DNA of 64,000 bases from Bacillota bacterium. GTDB lineage: Bacteria > Bacillota > DTU025 > MWDF01. The position numbers were made by a program, and so were the translations under genes. Shown piece by piece: positions 49,545-58,744 of the stretch. Every line of letters starts with the position of its first letter. Within the stretch, counting starts at the first letter, position 1. The DNA lies in contig JAKQNF010000013.1 of assembly GCA_029565935.1 (NCBI GenBank), positions 1 to 64,000 on the forward strand, given 5' to 3'. Under the pieces are notes generated by a model that saw nothing but the letters and a program-made list of their open reading frames with translations, ran no database searches and was not told the origin of the DNA.

Positions 49545-49564
49545 ACTTGCACATCCCAGGCCGC

Positions 49565-51328
49565 CTAAAGCGCGGCCAGCTCCTCTTCAAGAAGTTGTCT
49601 GCTATACATGTCGGCATAGGTGCCTCCGAGCTCCACCAATTCGTCATGGCGCCCTCTTTCTATCACATCGCCATCGTCGAGAACGATGATCTCATCAGCA
49701 TGCTTTATCGTGGAGATCCTGTGGGAAATTATTATGCTCGTGTGGCCCTTCAGCTCTTCACCAAGTGCAGTCAGGATGCTCTCCTCGGTCTGCGTGTCTA
49801 CCGCGGACAGGCAGTCGTCAAGTATAACGATCCTGGGCCTGTGGATAAGGGCTCTTGCGATGGCCACCCTCTGTTTCTGCCCACCCGAGAGCGTGACTCC
49901 GCGTTCTCCCACCATCGTACCGAACTTCGCCGGGAACTCGATTATGTCATCGTATATGTGCGCTATCTTCGCATACCTCTCGACCTCGGCATCGCTCAGG
50001 TCATGGTCCGAAAAGGCTATGTTGTCCCTTATCGTCGTCGAGAACAAGAACGATTCCTGCGGTACGCAGCCTATCTGCTTCCTAAGCGTGGACACAGGGA
50101 TCTTGTTGATGTCCACTCCGTCTATGAACACTGTGCCTTCCGGCGGATTGTACAGCCTCGTAAGCACAGATGCCAGGCTGGACTTGCCGCTTCCCAGACG
50201 GCCGACTATGGCAAGCACCTGACCTGCTTTGACGTCTGCGCTGAGGTGCTTTATCACGGGCCTTGTCCCGTCTGGCTCATAGCTGAACGTAAGGTCTTCT
50301 ATCCTTATGCTGCCCTTGAACTCGAAATGCCCCACCGAATCGGGAGCATCCTTTATATCGGGCACTTCCATGAATATCTTGTTGAGCCTAGCGGCCGAGG
50401 CCATGCCCCTCTGGATGATGTTGATCACCCAGCCCATGCCGATCATCGGCCATACGAGCGAACCGAGGTAGCTGTAGAACATTACGAAGGAACCGAGGGT
50501 TATCTCACCGTTCGCCACCATGGAGCCGCCCTTCCATATCGCTATCACGAACGCGAGCGTGGCGAACATGTTTATCATAGGGTCGAATACCGCATCTACC
50601 TTCATCAAAGCGACGTTCTTGTCGAAGTTCTTCTTCGCGGACTTCATGAAATTGTCCGTTTCAAGCTCTTCTTGTGCGAAACCCTTTATGACCCTGATTC
50701 CCGAGAAGCTCTCCTGGGCGCTGTCAGTAAGCTCGGAGAACGACTCCTGGACTTCCTTGAACCGCTTGTTGATCACCTTTCCGAAGAAGAACACGGCCAC
50801 GGCGATCATGGGGAAGGGCACGAGGCCCAGCAGCGCAAGCTTCGTAGGCACGCTGATGAAGAGCATGATCGTGGTCGCTATGGTAAGGAACAGGCTGTCG
50901 AACGTCAGCACCGTCCCTGAACCCAGACTCTCCCTTACGGCCCTGATGTCGTTCGTCGCGTGCGCCATAAGATCGCCGGTCTTGTTCTGCGTGTAGTACC
51001 TTTCCGACAGAGACATGAACTTGTCGAAAAGCATCTTGCGCATGTGGTAGTCGGCCTTCCTGGACGTCCTGTTCACGAACCAGCGCCACAGGAATCTGTT
51101 GACCATGGCGAAGGCGCCGACTGCAGTCAAGAGCCAAACATAACGCATGAGGCCCTTGTAGTCCATCGTACCGTTCGCCAGCCCGTCGGTAATGGGGCCC
51201 AGTATCCTGGGTACTATTACCTCGCATGCGTCCACCAATATAAGGAAAACAACCCCAAGCGCGTAGCGCCAGAGGTTCTTCTTTAGAAAGCCCTTTAAGA
51301 AAGCGTAATGCCTCACGATATCCCCCAT
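49565..51328 (-). CDS. ABC exporter half-transporter (permease-ATPase), degenerate-Walker-B subunit
   Basis: IVGRLGSGKSS; VTLSGGQKQRVAIARAL; IVILDDCLSAVDTQTE. Confidence 0.94.
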   Translation of the reverse strand: MGDIVRHYAFLKGFLKKNLWRYALGVVFLILVDACEVIVPRILGPITDGLANGTMDYKGLMRYVWLLTAVGAFAMVNRFLWRWFVNRTSRKADYHMRKMLFDKFMSLSERYYTQNKTGDLMAHATNDIRAVRESLGSGTVLTFDSLFLTIATTIMLFISVPTKLALLGLVPFPMIAVAVFFFGKVINKRFKEVQESFSELTDSAQESFSGIRVIKGFAQEELETDNFMKSAKKNFDKNVALMKVDAVFDPMINMFATLAFVIAIWKGGSMVANGEITLGSFVMFYSYLGSLVWPMIGMGWVINIIQRGMASAARLNKIFMEVPDIKDAPDSVGHFEFKGSIRIEDLTFSYEPDGTRPVIKHLSADVKAGQVLAIVGRLGSGKSSLASVLTRLYNPPEGTVFIDGVDINKIPVSTLRKQIGCVPQESFLFSTTIRDNIAFSDHDLSDAEVERYAKIAHIYDDIIEFPAKFGTMVGERGVTLSGGQKQRVAIARALIHRPRIVILDDCLSAVDTQTEESILTALGEELKGHTSIIISHRISTIKHADEIIVLDDGDVIERGRHDELVELGGTYADMYSRQLLEEELAAL

Positions 51329-51409
51329 CACTTTAAATGGCAATTCAACATTATACAACCTTACATAGGGTTTTGCCAAAAATGTACAGCCATTTCTGCA
51401 CAATTCCTA

Positions 51410-51445
51410 GTAAAAAGCGCCCTTCGGTAAAGAAGGGCGCTTTCC
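51410..51445 (-). terminator. Rho-independent terminator of the peptide ABC operon
   Basis: AAAGCGCCCTT-N8-AAGGGCGCTTT, preceded by TAAAAA (U tract on the minus strand). Confidence 0.85.
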
Positions 51446-51467
51446 GATCATCAACGCTAGGACCCTA

Positions 51468-52604
51468 TCAAAGCTTGGACCTCGGGTCGAAGGCGTCCCT
51501 CAAGCCATCGCCGAAAAGGTTGTAACATAGCACCGCAGCGAAAATGAAGACTCCCGCCAGCAGGTTCCATGGAGATTTGGCCAGCGTCTGCAGGTTCATT
51601 GCCGAAGACAGCATGTTCCCCCAGGAAGCATCTGGTTCCTGGATGCCCAAGCCGAGGAAGGACAGCCCGGATTCTCCCAGTATGTAACCAGGTATCGAAA
51701 GGGTCGCGCTCACGATTACGAACGACAGGGTGTTAGGCAATATGTGCTTCGTGATTATCCTCATATCGCTCGAACCTATGGCCCTTGCCGCCTGGACGTA
51801 TTCCCTGGTTCGTATCGAGAGCACCATACCCCTGATTATCCTCGCCATACCCGCCCAGCTGATGAAGCTCAAGATCGAGACGATCATGAAGTATCTCATC
51901 GTGGAGCTTATATCCCTAGGCAGCACGGCCGCCAGCGCCAAGAGCAGATAGAAACTCGGGATTGACATGATGATCTCGGCTACACGCATCATTATGTTGT
52001 CTATCCAGCCGCCGTAGTAGCCGGAAATGCCGCCGAAGAGCATGCCTATCGTCAGAGTTATCAGAATGCCCGCCCATCCTACGAACAGCGATGCCCTTCC
52101 TCCGTATAGGACCCTCGTAAAGTAGTCCCTGCCGTAGTCGTCGGAACCCATTATGAATATCAGGCCCTCTTCTCCGTCATCAGCACGGGCTCCATAAAGG
52201 TGGATATTGGACTTGATCCCCAGAAGGTCCCAGGTATTGCGCGGGTCGTCGCTCCTGGTGAAGAGCCTGACATAGAATTTCTTATCCCTGATTTCCTGGT
52301 ATTCTTGCGTCATCGGGTCGCTCATCTTCATCGCGTACACATACGGGCGGCTGAGCTTGCCGTTTTCGTCCTTCCAATATATCTTGCTCGGTGGTTGCAG
52401 ATAGTTGTTCCTCTGGGTGGTATGCATATGGTAAGGAGATAGGAAACCTGCGAAGATCACCGACAAGTACATGACAATTAGTATGTATGCCGAGACCATG
52501 GCTAGCTTGTGGCGTTTGAGCCTCATCCAGGCTATACGCCATGGAGACCTTACCTTCTCTCCGCTGTTTGCTTTAATGTCCTTCGTCTTGGCCATGATGC
52601 GCAC
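51468..52604 (-). CDS. oligopeptide/dipeptide-type ABC transporter permease (OppC/DppC-like)
   Basis: IMGSDDYGRDYFTRVLYGGRASLFVG; AARAIGSSDMRIITKHILPNTLS. Confidence 0.92.
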   Translation of the reverse strand: MRIMAKTKDIKANSGEKVRSPWRIAWMRLKRHKLAMVSAYILIVMYLSVIFAGFLSPYHMHTTQRNNYLQPPSKIYWKDENGKLSRPYVYAMKMSDPMTQEYQEIRDKKFYVRLFTRSDDPRNTWDLLGIKSNIHLYGARADDGEEGLIFIMGSDDYGRDYFTRVLYGGRASLFVGWAGILITLTIGMLFGGISGYYGGWIDNIMMRVAEIIMSIPSFYLLLALAAVLPRDISSTMRYFMIVSILSFISWAGMARIIRGMVLSIRTREYVQAARAIGSSDMRIITKHILPNTLSFVIVSATLSIPGYILGESGLSFLGLGIQEPDASWGNMLSSAMNLQTLAKSPWNLLAGVFIFAAVLCYNLFGDGLRDAFDPRSKL

Positions 52605-52608
52605 CCCC

Positions 52609-53580
52609 TCACTGATACCTTATGCGCGGATCGGACAGCGCAAGCAGCACATCCGCGATAAGGTTGCCTAGTATCAGGAGTACGGCTCCCATGACCATGT
52701 TTCCCATCGCCAGGTATATGTCTTTCCTTTGGACGGCCTCGAGCATCATCTGTCCCATGCCGGGCCAGCTAATGATCGTCTCAGTGAGTGCGGCGCCAGA
52801 GAGCAGGCCTCCAAGCTGGAAGCCGAAGATCGTGATCAGCGGGTTGATCGCGTTCCTGACCGCGTGCTTCCATATGACCTTGCCCTCTGAAAGGCCTTTC
52901 GATCTGGCCGTAGTCACGTAATCCTGCCTTAGCACCTCAAGGAGGTTTCCTCTCATCTGCCTCATGAGGCCGGCCACTCCGCCGAAGCCCAATACTATGG
53001 TGGGGACCACAAGATGCCTGGCAAGGTCCACCACCTTCTCGGGGAATGTCATCCAGTCGAAGCCTATGGATGTCATGCCCCCTATAGGGAGGTTTGCGAA
53101 TCTTGTCGTGGCAATGAAGTACAGAAGCAGCAATGCCACGAAGAACGCCGGGGCGGAGATGCCCACGAAGGCGAATACCGTGAGGAGGCCGTCTATGAAC
53201 GTATATTTCTTGACGGCCGATATGACTCCGATCGGTATCGCGAACAGCCATGAGACTATCATGGACGTGACGGACAGCAGGAGCGTATTGAACATCCTTG
53301 TCTTTATGAGGAAAGAGACGGGGGCACGGTATGTGAACGAATATCCGAAGTTCCCCCTCAGAAGCTGGAACAGCCAGCGGAAGTACTGCTCGTATAGGGG
53401 TCTGTCGAGACCGAAGGAAGCTCTCATCTGCTCGATGGTCTCGGGCGAGTTTTCGGGGTTCATCCTCAGCACGGTGAGGAAATCCCCGGGCGCAAGGTTC
53501 ATCACAGCGAAGGCCAGGAGGCTGATTCCGAGGATTATCGGAACCAATCCAAGCAGCCTCCTAAGGATATACGCACCCAT
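52609..53580 (-). CDS. oligopeptide/dipeptide-type ABC transporter permease (OppB/DppB-like)
   Basis: YILRRLLGLVPIILGISLLAFAVMNLAPGD; TTARSKGLSEGKVIWKHAVRNAINPLIT. Confidence 0.93.
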   Translation of the reverse strand: MGAYILRRLLGLVPIILGISLLAFAVMNLAPGDFLTVLRMNPENSPETIEQMRASFGLDRPLYEQYFRWLFQLLRGNFGYSFTYRAPVSFLIKTRMFNTLLLSVTSMIVSWLFAIPIGVISAVKKYTFIDGLLTVFAFVGISAPAFFVALLLLYFIATTRFANLPIGGMTSIGFDWMTFPEKVVDLARHLVVPTIVLGFGGVAGLMRQMRGNLLEVLRQDYVTTARSKGLSEGKVIWKHAVRNAINPLITIFGFQLGGLLSGAALTETIISWPGMGQMMLEAVQRKDIYLAMGNMVMGAVLLILGNLIADVLLALSDPRIRYQ

Positions 53581-53611
53581 TGGGCACCTCCATAATGCCG
53601 CCTTGAAGGTT

Positions 53612-53636
53612 AGGGGACCGGCCGAAGCCGGCCCCC
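53612..53636 (-). terminator. intercistronic GC-rich hairpin (no T tract)
   Basis: GGGGaCCGGCcgaaGCCGGcCCCC. Confidence 0.5.
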
Positions 53637-53665
53637 GTCACGCCTTACAGACAGCTTTGTCGAAG

Positions 53666-55384
53666 TTACGGCTTGATGTAGTAGATCTCTTCTAGGTTGT
53701 GTATCGTCCCGCCGTAAGCCGTAGGTTTTACGTTAGCGAGCGTATTCCTTATAGCCGCTATCGACTGAGGCGCCGCGAAATAGATGAGCGGTACCTGGTC
53801 GGATATGATGAGCTGCCATTTCTCGTAGATTGCCGCGCGCTTCACGGGATCTACGACCTTAACGCCATCGTCGAATATCTTGTCTATCTCGGCTTCCCAA
53901 TCTAAGGCCGGCTTATCCTGCCTCGGGTTCCACATATGCAGGTTGCCGGTGCTGTGCCAGACGTTCTTGCCGTTATTGGGTTCCACCGAGCCTGTCAGGC
54001 CGATGATGATGGTGTCGAAGTCGAAGGTGTCCATGAGCTTCTCAACCAGAGTGTTGAACGTATAGGTAGTCACGGTGGCGTCGATGCCGGCCTTCTTTAG
54101 GTCTTCGACCAGGATATTTGCCATCTTCATGCGGTTGCTGTTCTCGCTGTGGGTCGTCACCTCGAACTTGATCTGGCGTCCGGTCTTGTCCACAAGCTTG
54201 TTTCCGTCATACTTGAACCCGGCCTTGGCGAACATCTCCTTGGCCTTCTCGAGGGAGTATGCATACTGCGTAACCTTGGTGCTCAGGAATTCCTTGTTGG
54301 GCGCGGAGACGGCGCTCCACTGTGGCTCAGCAAGACCTGCGTAGACTTGGTTGATGATCGTGGTCTTGTCTACAAGGTGGGCAACGCCCTTCCTGAAGTA
54401 CTGGTTGCTGAACCACTCGAGCTTCCAGGGCTCCTTCGCTAAGTTGGGATTCCTGGGGTTGAGGTTGAAGACCACGAACTCGGTCGAGAACGTGGGCCCG
54501 AGGTTGTAGAGTGTGAAGTTCTCCTTCTTCTGCAGGTCCTTGAAGGTCGTGTAGTCGGTGTTCTTGATGCCGAGGATGTCGGTCTCACCGGCACGGAACT
54601 TCAAGGTCTGGGTCTCGAGATTGGGAACCAGCATACGGATGTACCTAGTGATGTAGGGAAGTACCTGATTCTTGCTGTTCTTCACCCAATAGTTGGCGTT
54701 GCGCAGGTATACGACATATTCGTTGGGCTTGTACTGGGCTATCGTGTACATGCCGGTACCGACGATGTCCTTGACCGGGGTGTTGATGCCCCAAGTCTCG
54801 TTGAACTTACCCGCCTTCCAGGCGGCTTCGAGCTTATGTTTGGGAAGGATCTCGATCAGTATCTGGCGGAGCAGCGGCGCGAACACTGAAGGCAGGGTGA
54901 ACTCGACTGTGTAGGTGTCGATCTTCCTGTACTTCAGGGGCTGGCCGTCGATGGTCAGCACGTCGCGCGAAGAGGTCTGTATGTTCTTGTCATAGATTAC
55001 GTCGAAGGAGAAGATGACATCGTCCGCCGTCATCTCCTTGCCGTCGGAGAACTTGACTCCCTGCCGGAGGTTGAAAGTCCATACCAGGCCGTCAGGGCTG
55101 AAGCTCCAGCTCTTGGCCAGGCAGGGGATCACTGCGGTCGTAACGCCGTCCGTCGCGGTCAGGCCCTCGAATATCGGGGTTAGAACGTCGGTTGACGAAG
55201 TCTCAGCAGCTGTAACCGGGTTGAAGGTCTTCGGGTCGGTGATTTGCGAGACCACGAGCTGGCCGCCGAAGGTGCCGACGGGCATCTCGCTGATCTTGTA
55301 CTCCGTAGGTGCGGCCAATACCGGCAGCATCATGGAGCCGATGAACATCATCGCCAGGAATAGGGACACGGCTCTTTTGATCAT
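53666..55384 (-). CDS. peptide-type ABC transporter substrate-binding protein (SBP family 5)
   Basis: Signal peptide; LAKSWSFSPDGLVWTFNLRQGVKFSDGKEMTADDVIFSFDVIYD. Confidence 0.92.
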   Translation of the reverse strand: MIKRAVSLFLAMMFIGSMMLPVLAAPTEYKISEMPVGTFGGQLVVSQITDPKTFNPVTAAETSSTDVLTPIFEGLTATDGVTTAVIPCLAKSWSFSPDGLVWTFNLRQGVKFSDGKEMTADDVIFSFDVIYDKNIQTSSRDVLTIDGQPLKYRKIDTYTVEFTLPSVFAPLLRQILIEILPKHKLEAAWKAGKFNETWGINTPVKDIVGTGMYTIAQYKPNEYVVYLRNANYWVKNSKNQVLPYITRYIRMLVPNLETQTLKFRAGETDILGIKNTDYTTFKDLQKKENFTLYNLGPTFSTEFVVFNLNPRNPNLAKEPWKLEWFSNQYFRKGVAHLVDKTTIINQVYAGLAEPQWSAVSAPNKEFLSTKVTQYAYSLEKAKEMFAKAGFKYDGNKLVDKTGRQIKFEVTTHSENSNRMKMANILVEDLKKAGIDATVTTYTFNTLVEKLMDTFDFDTIIIGLTGSVEPNNGKNVWHSTGNLHMWNPRQDKPALDWEAEIDKIFDDGVKVVDPVKRAAIYEKWQLIISDQVPLIYFAAPQSIAAIRNTLANVKPTAYGGTIHNLEEIYYIKP

Positions 55385-56140
55385 CCTTTTGTACGCCTCC
55401 TTCTCTATCGTCTAATGGGTCTACGTAAAAGACGTTGCATTATATATAGTTTATTAAATGTATTACTTCTTCGTATGCGGGCTATTTCCTCTAAGGAAGC
55501 ATTTTTTACTAACGTTATACTCAACGGGTCATGTAATCAACGTGATGCTTCTTACGATAATAGTATAGTTTTCCTTTCGCATTATGCAATCGGGTATAAC
55601 GATAGCCGCCCCGGAAGGAACAAGTGCATGGGGAAACATAGGCGCATATCGCAGTAATGCCTAGTCACCTATTGGGCGAAGGGACGGAAAACCGCTACTC
55701 GACAGGCCTTTCAGACCCCGGCTTCCACCCTTCGGGAACCGGCCGAAGAGGACACCGACCTATGATGGGCCCGGTATCCAATTATGTATGCCCATCAAAG
55801 AAGGATCGAGCATTAAGGAGCAAGAGAGGACTTGCCCTGTTATCGCCGTGAATCTGACTGGATTCGCAAAGGAATGTAGAAAAAACTGATGAATAATGCC
55901 CCTATAGATGATATATATGAATTGATAATGTTAAATTAAACGACAGTGCAGCCGAAGAACTAACATCGGGAACCATATGCTGGAAACATAATCCCGACTG
56001 TCTGATGACGAGTCGAATAGCTTTCGATTGACCGGCGAGAACCAACGCAGGCAGATGGTAAGCGAAGGAGTCGGAAATTGGATCCGATGCACGATGCTCC
56101 GTAGTATCCGGGTTGGAGCGCAGGGGGAAAGGGGTCGGCA

Positions 56141-57100
56141 ATGCCAAGAGCGTCAGAGATCGAGTTCTCAAGCTACGGTATGAACACCGATATCACCTGC
56201 AAGGCATATGGCGACAAAGCTAAAAGAGCAAGAGCATGCGTCGTGAAGGAGATAAGAAAGCTCGAGAATAAGCTCAGTCGCTTCATTCCCTCAAGCGAAA
56301 TCGGCAGGTTGAACCGTTCGGCGGGGAAAGCCCCTGTTAAGGTGAGCCCGGAAACGTTCGCGATCCTTGGTCTTGCGATCCATTATTCGGAGATATCCCA
56401 TGGGCTGTTCGACATATCCATAGGGCCCCTCATGGATGTGTGGGATATCGCCCATGCATCGTACGCGCCTTCGAGAGATGGCATATCACAGGCATCATGC
56501 CTGGTCGGATATCACGACTTAACGTTAAACTGGCAGGAACGCACGGCAATGCTCAGAAAGCCCGGGCAAAGCATAGACCTGGGCGGGATCGGCAAGGGTT
56601 ATGCTAGCGATCGCTGCATTGAAGTTCTTCAAGGAATCGGGATCACATCGGCAGCGGTCAATATCGGAGGGAACGTATCAGTCCTTGGCGCAAAACCGGA
56701 CGGAAGACCTTGGCAGGTCGGTATCCGCCACCCAAGGAAGTGCGGCCGCCTCCTGGGCGCGCTCGATGCGACGGTTGGGGCCATCGTCACTTCAGGAGAC
56801 TACGAACGGTTCTTTATGGATGCAGAAGGAAGGCGATATCACCATATCCTCAATCCGATCACGGGCCATCCTGCAGATTCTGGCTTGATCAGTGTTACCG
56901 TGGTCGCATGCGACGGACTTACGGCGGACGCGCTCTCCACGGCCATATTCGTCGCAGGCATAGAAGAGGGACTGGAATACCTGGGCAGGTCCACCGGGGC
57001 AGAAGCCGTCCTAATGGATGAGAATCAGCAAGTGTTCATAACGAAGGGCCTGGAAGCACGATTCCGAGGCTTTAATGGCATCGATACGAATCTGATTTGA
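56141..57100 (+). CDS. apbE: FAD:protein FMN transferase
   Basis: IDLGGIGKGYASDRCIEVL; VTSGDYERFF...YHHILNPITGHPAD. Confidence 0.92.
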   Translation: MPRASEIEFSSYGMNTDITCKAYGDKAKRARACVVKEIRKLENKLSRFIPSSEIGRLNRSAGKAPVKVSPETFAILGLAIHYSEISHGLFDISIGPLMDVWDIAHASYAPSRDGISQASCLVGYHDLTLNWQERTAMLRKPGQSIDLGGIGKGYASDRCIEVLQGIGITSAAVNIGGNVSVLGAKPDGRPWQVGIRHPRKCGRLLGALDATVGAIVTSGDYERFFMDAEGRRYHHILNPITGHPADSGLISVTVVACDGLTADALSTAIFVAGIEEGLEYLGRSTGAEAVLMDENQQVFITKGLEARFRGFNGIDTNLI

Positions 57101-57113
57101 AAGGAGCATATCG

Positions 57114-57575
57114 ATGAACGGCAATAAGGTAGGAAAGGGGAAAGTAGGAGTGTGGACCGTAGTATTGATCGTTGTCATTGGTGTGGTCGCCATCATCCTG
57201 GTCGGAGGTTTCGTATTTATGTGGCCGGGGCTGCGCGAAGTCAAGGACCTTGTGATCAACGACGTGGATTTCCAGAATCTGCATGACGGTACGTATGTGG
57301 GGGAATACATCGGCATTAAGGATCACCTTAGGGATACGAAGATCGAAGTGGTCGTCTCAGGCGGAGAGATTTCGAGCATTAAGGTGCTGAAAGGTGCGAT
57401 CGACAAGGAGGGCGTACCCAGGAAACTGACAGGCGGCCTTGGCGTTGACGACCTGCTCAATGTGGTGGCCGTGAAGAAGACCCTGCAAGTTGACGTAATA
57501 ACGGGCGCTACCCTTACTTCCAAGACCCATCTTAAGGCGTTGGAGAATGCGCTGAAACAGGCCCAGGTGGACTAG
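57114..57575 (+). CDS. membrane-anchored FMN-binding domain protein (predicted flavinylation substrate)
   Basis: N-terminal TM; FMN_bind-like DGTYVGEYIG...VDVITGATLTSKTHLKALENAL with DxxTGATxT flavinylation motif. Confidence 0.85.
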   Translation: MNGNKVGKGKVGVWTVVLIVVIGVVAIILVGGFVFMWPGLREVKDLVINDVDFQNLHDGTYVGEYIGIKDHLRDTKIEVVVSGGEISSIKVLKGAIDKEGVPRKLTGGLGVDDLLNVVAVKKTLQVDVITGATLTSKTHLKALENALKQAQVD

Positions 57576-57709
57576 GATTGACTATTCGTCAATAGCTTCC
57601 AGATCAGCTGCCCGGATGCGGGAACCGACGATCCGGGGCAACTGCTGTTAGTTGCGCTGCCATGAGTGACCGAGATGCAAAGTAGAATACGCGTTCATAA
57701 GCATTAAGC

Positions 57710-57782
57710 CTAAATGGGGAGCCCGGGTTCGAGTCAGGCAAGGGAAAGGTTTCTACAATGCTGGTCGTGGCTCCGAATTTAG
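57710..57782. repeat. long imperfect inverted repeat/stem in intergenic DNA
   Basis: CTAAATGGGGAGCC (57710-57723) and GGCTCCGAATTTAG (57769-57782), 12/14 complementary. Confidence 0.55.
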
Positions 57783-58102
57783 CATAGGCGACGAGCTCCG
57801 TCGGCTAAGAATCAGCATATAGCCGCAAGTGCTATACTAGCGGCCTTGACCTGCATACTCGCACTAAAGATACGTTTGCTTCCGGACTGGATACTATAGA
57901 TAGATGACGGTTAGGCGATGCGTCGCTAGCCGATTTGCGCCATGCTTATCTGCCTCATGCATCCCTTCATGGACGGTTCATGGTTCCACCAGGCACGCTT
58001 GAAGGTCACGCGAAACCACAAAGCACGTTCTACATATAGTATAATTTTCAAGGGGGATTATGCAGTCGATTATAAAGTGCGTACCCCCATGACGGAGGCC
58101 GG

Positions 58103-58711
58103 ATGCAGGAACATTATTATTCCAGGAGGCCGGAGGTGGCCTCGTCGCCCGAAACGACGAGCTACAAGTACATAGGCAGGACGTTCACCTTCACGACGGA
58201 CGCGGGCGTGTTCTCCAAGGGCAAGGTGGATAGGGGAACGGACCTGCTGCTGGAGGCGCTACAGGGTGTCAGCTGCGAGAGCTTCCTTGACATGGGATGC
58301 GGATACGGCCCGGTCGGGGTCTGCTACAAGGCGGCACACCCTGAAACGGCTGTGTTTATGGGCGATATAAATGAAAGGGCCTGTGAGCTGGCCGAAAAGA
58401 ACTCATCGCAGAACGGTGTATCGACAAGTGTAAGGCAAACGGACGGCTTTCAAGCCTTCGAAGGAATCAAGTTCAACTGTATCGCGATGAACCCTCCGAT
58501 AAGGGCCGGCAAAGAAGTGCTAAGGCGCCTGATGTCAGAGGCGAAGGTGGCGCTGACAGGAGGCGGGCGTCTTTACATAGTCATAAGGACGAGGCAAGGG
58601 GCAAGTAGCATGAAGGATTACCTCGATGGATTGTTCGGCAACTGCGAAGACGTAGAGAGAGGCTCCGGCTATCGGGTGCTGATGTCAAGGAAGCTCCTTC
58701 CGGAAAAGTGA
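58103..58711 (+). CDS. class I SAM-dependent methyltransferase (RsmC-like)
   Basis: FLDMGCGYGPVGV; IAMNPPIRAG (NPP motif). Confidence 0.88.
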   Translation: MQEHYYSRRPEVASSPETTSYKYIGRTFTFTTDAGVFSKGKVDRGTDLLLEALQGVSCESFLDMGCGYGPVGVCYKAAHPETAVFMGDINERACELAEKNSSQNGVSTSVRQTDGFQAFEGIKFNCIAMNPPIRAGKEVLRRLMSEAKVALTGGGRLYIVIRTRQGASSMKDYLDGLFGNCEDVERGSGYRVLMSRKLLPEK

Positions 58712-58744
58712 GACTGTCCTAAGTGCATGGATTGATGAGAAGGT

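Noticed and set aside
49547-50920. 457-aa plus-strand ORF opposite the ABC exporter gene
   Set aside because: Antisense to a canonical ABC exporter; composition typical of a reverse-frame artefact
55640-56140. possible FMN or cobalamin riboswitch upstream of apbE
   Set aside because: Consensus elements (RFN AGGGGCGGGGTG..., B12 box GCCACTG) are not present on either strand by eye
57720-57745. possible tRNA T-arm (GGGTTCGAGTC)
   Set aside because: Flanking bases do not form a T-stem and no acceptor, D or anticodon arms fit
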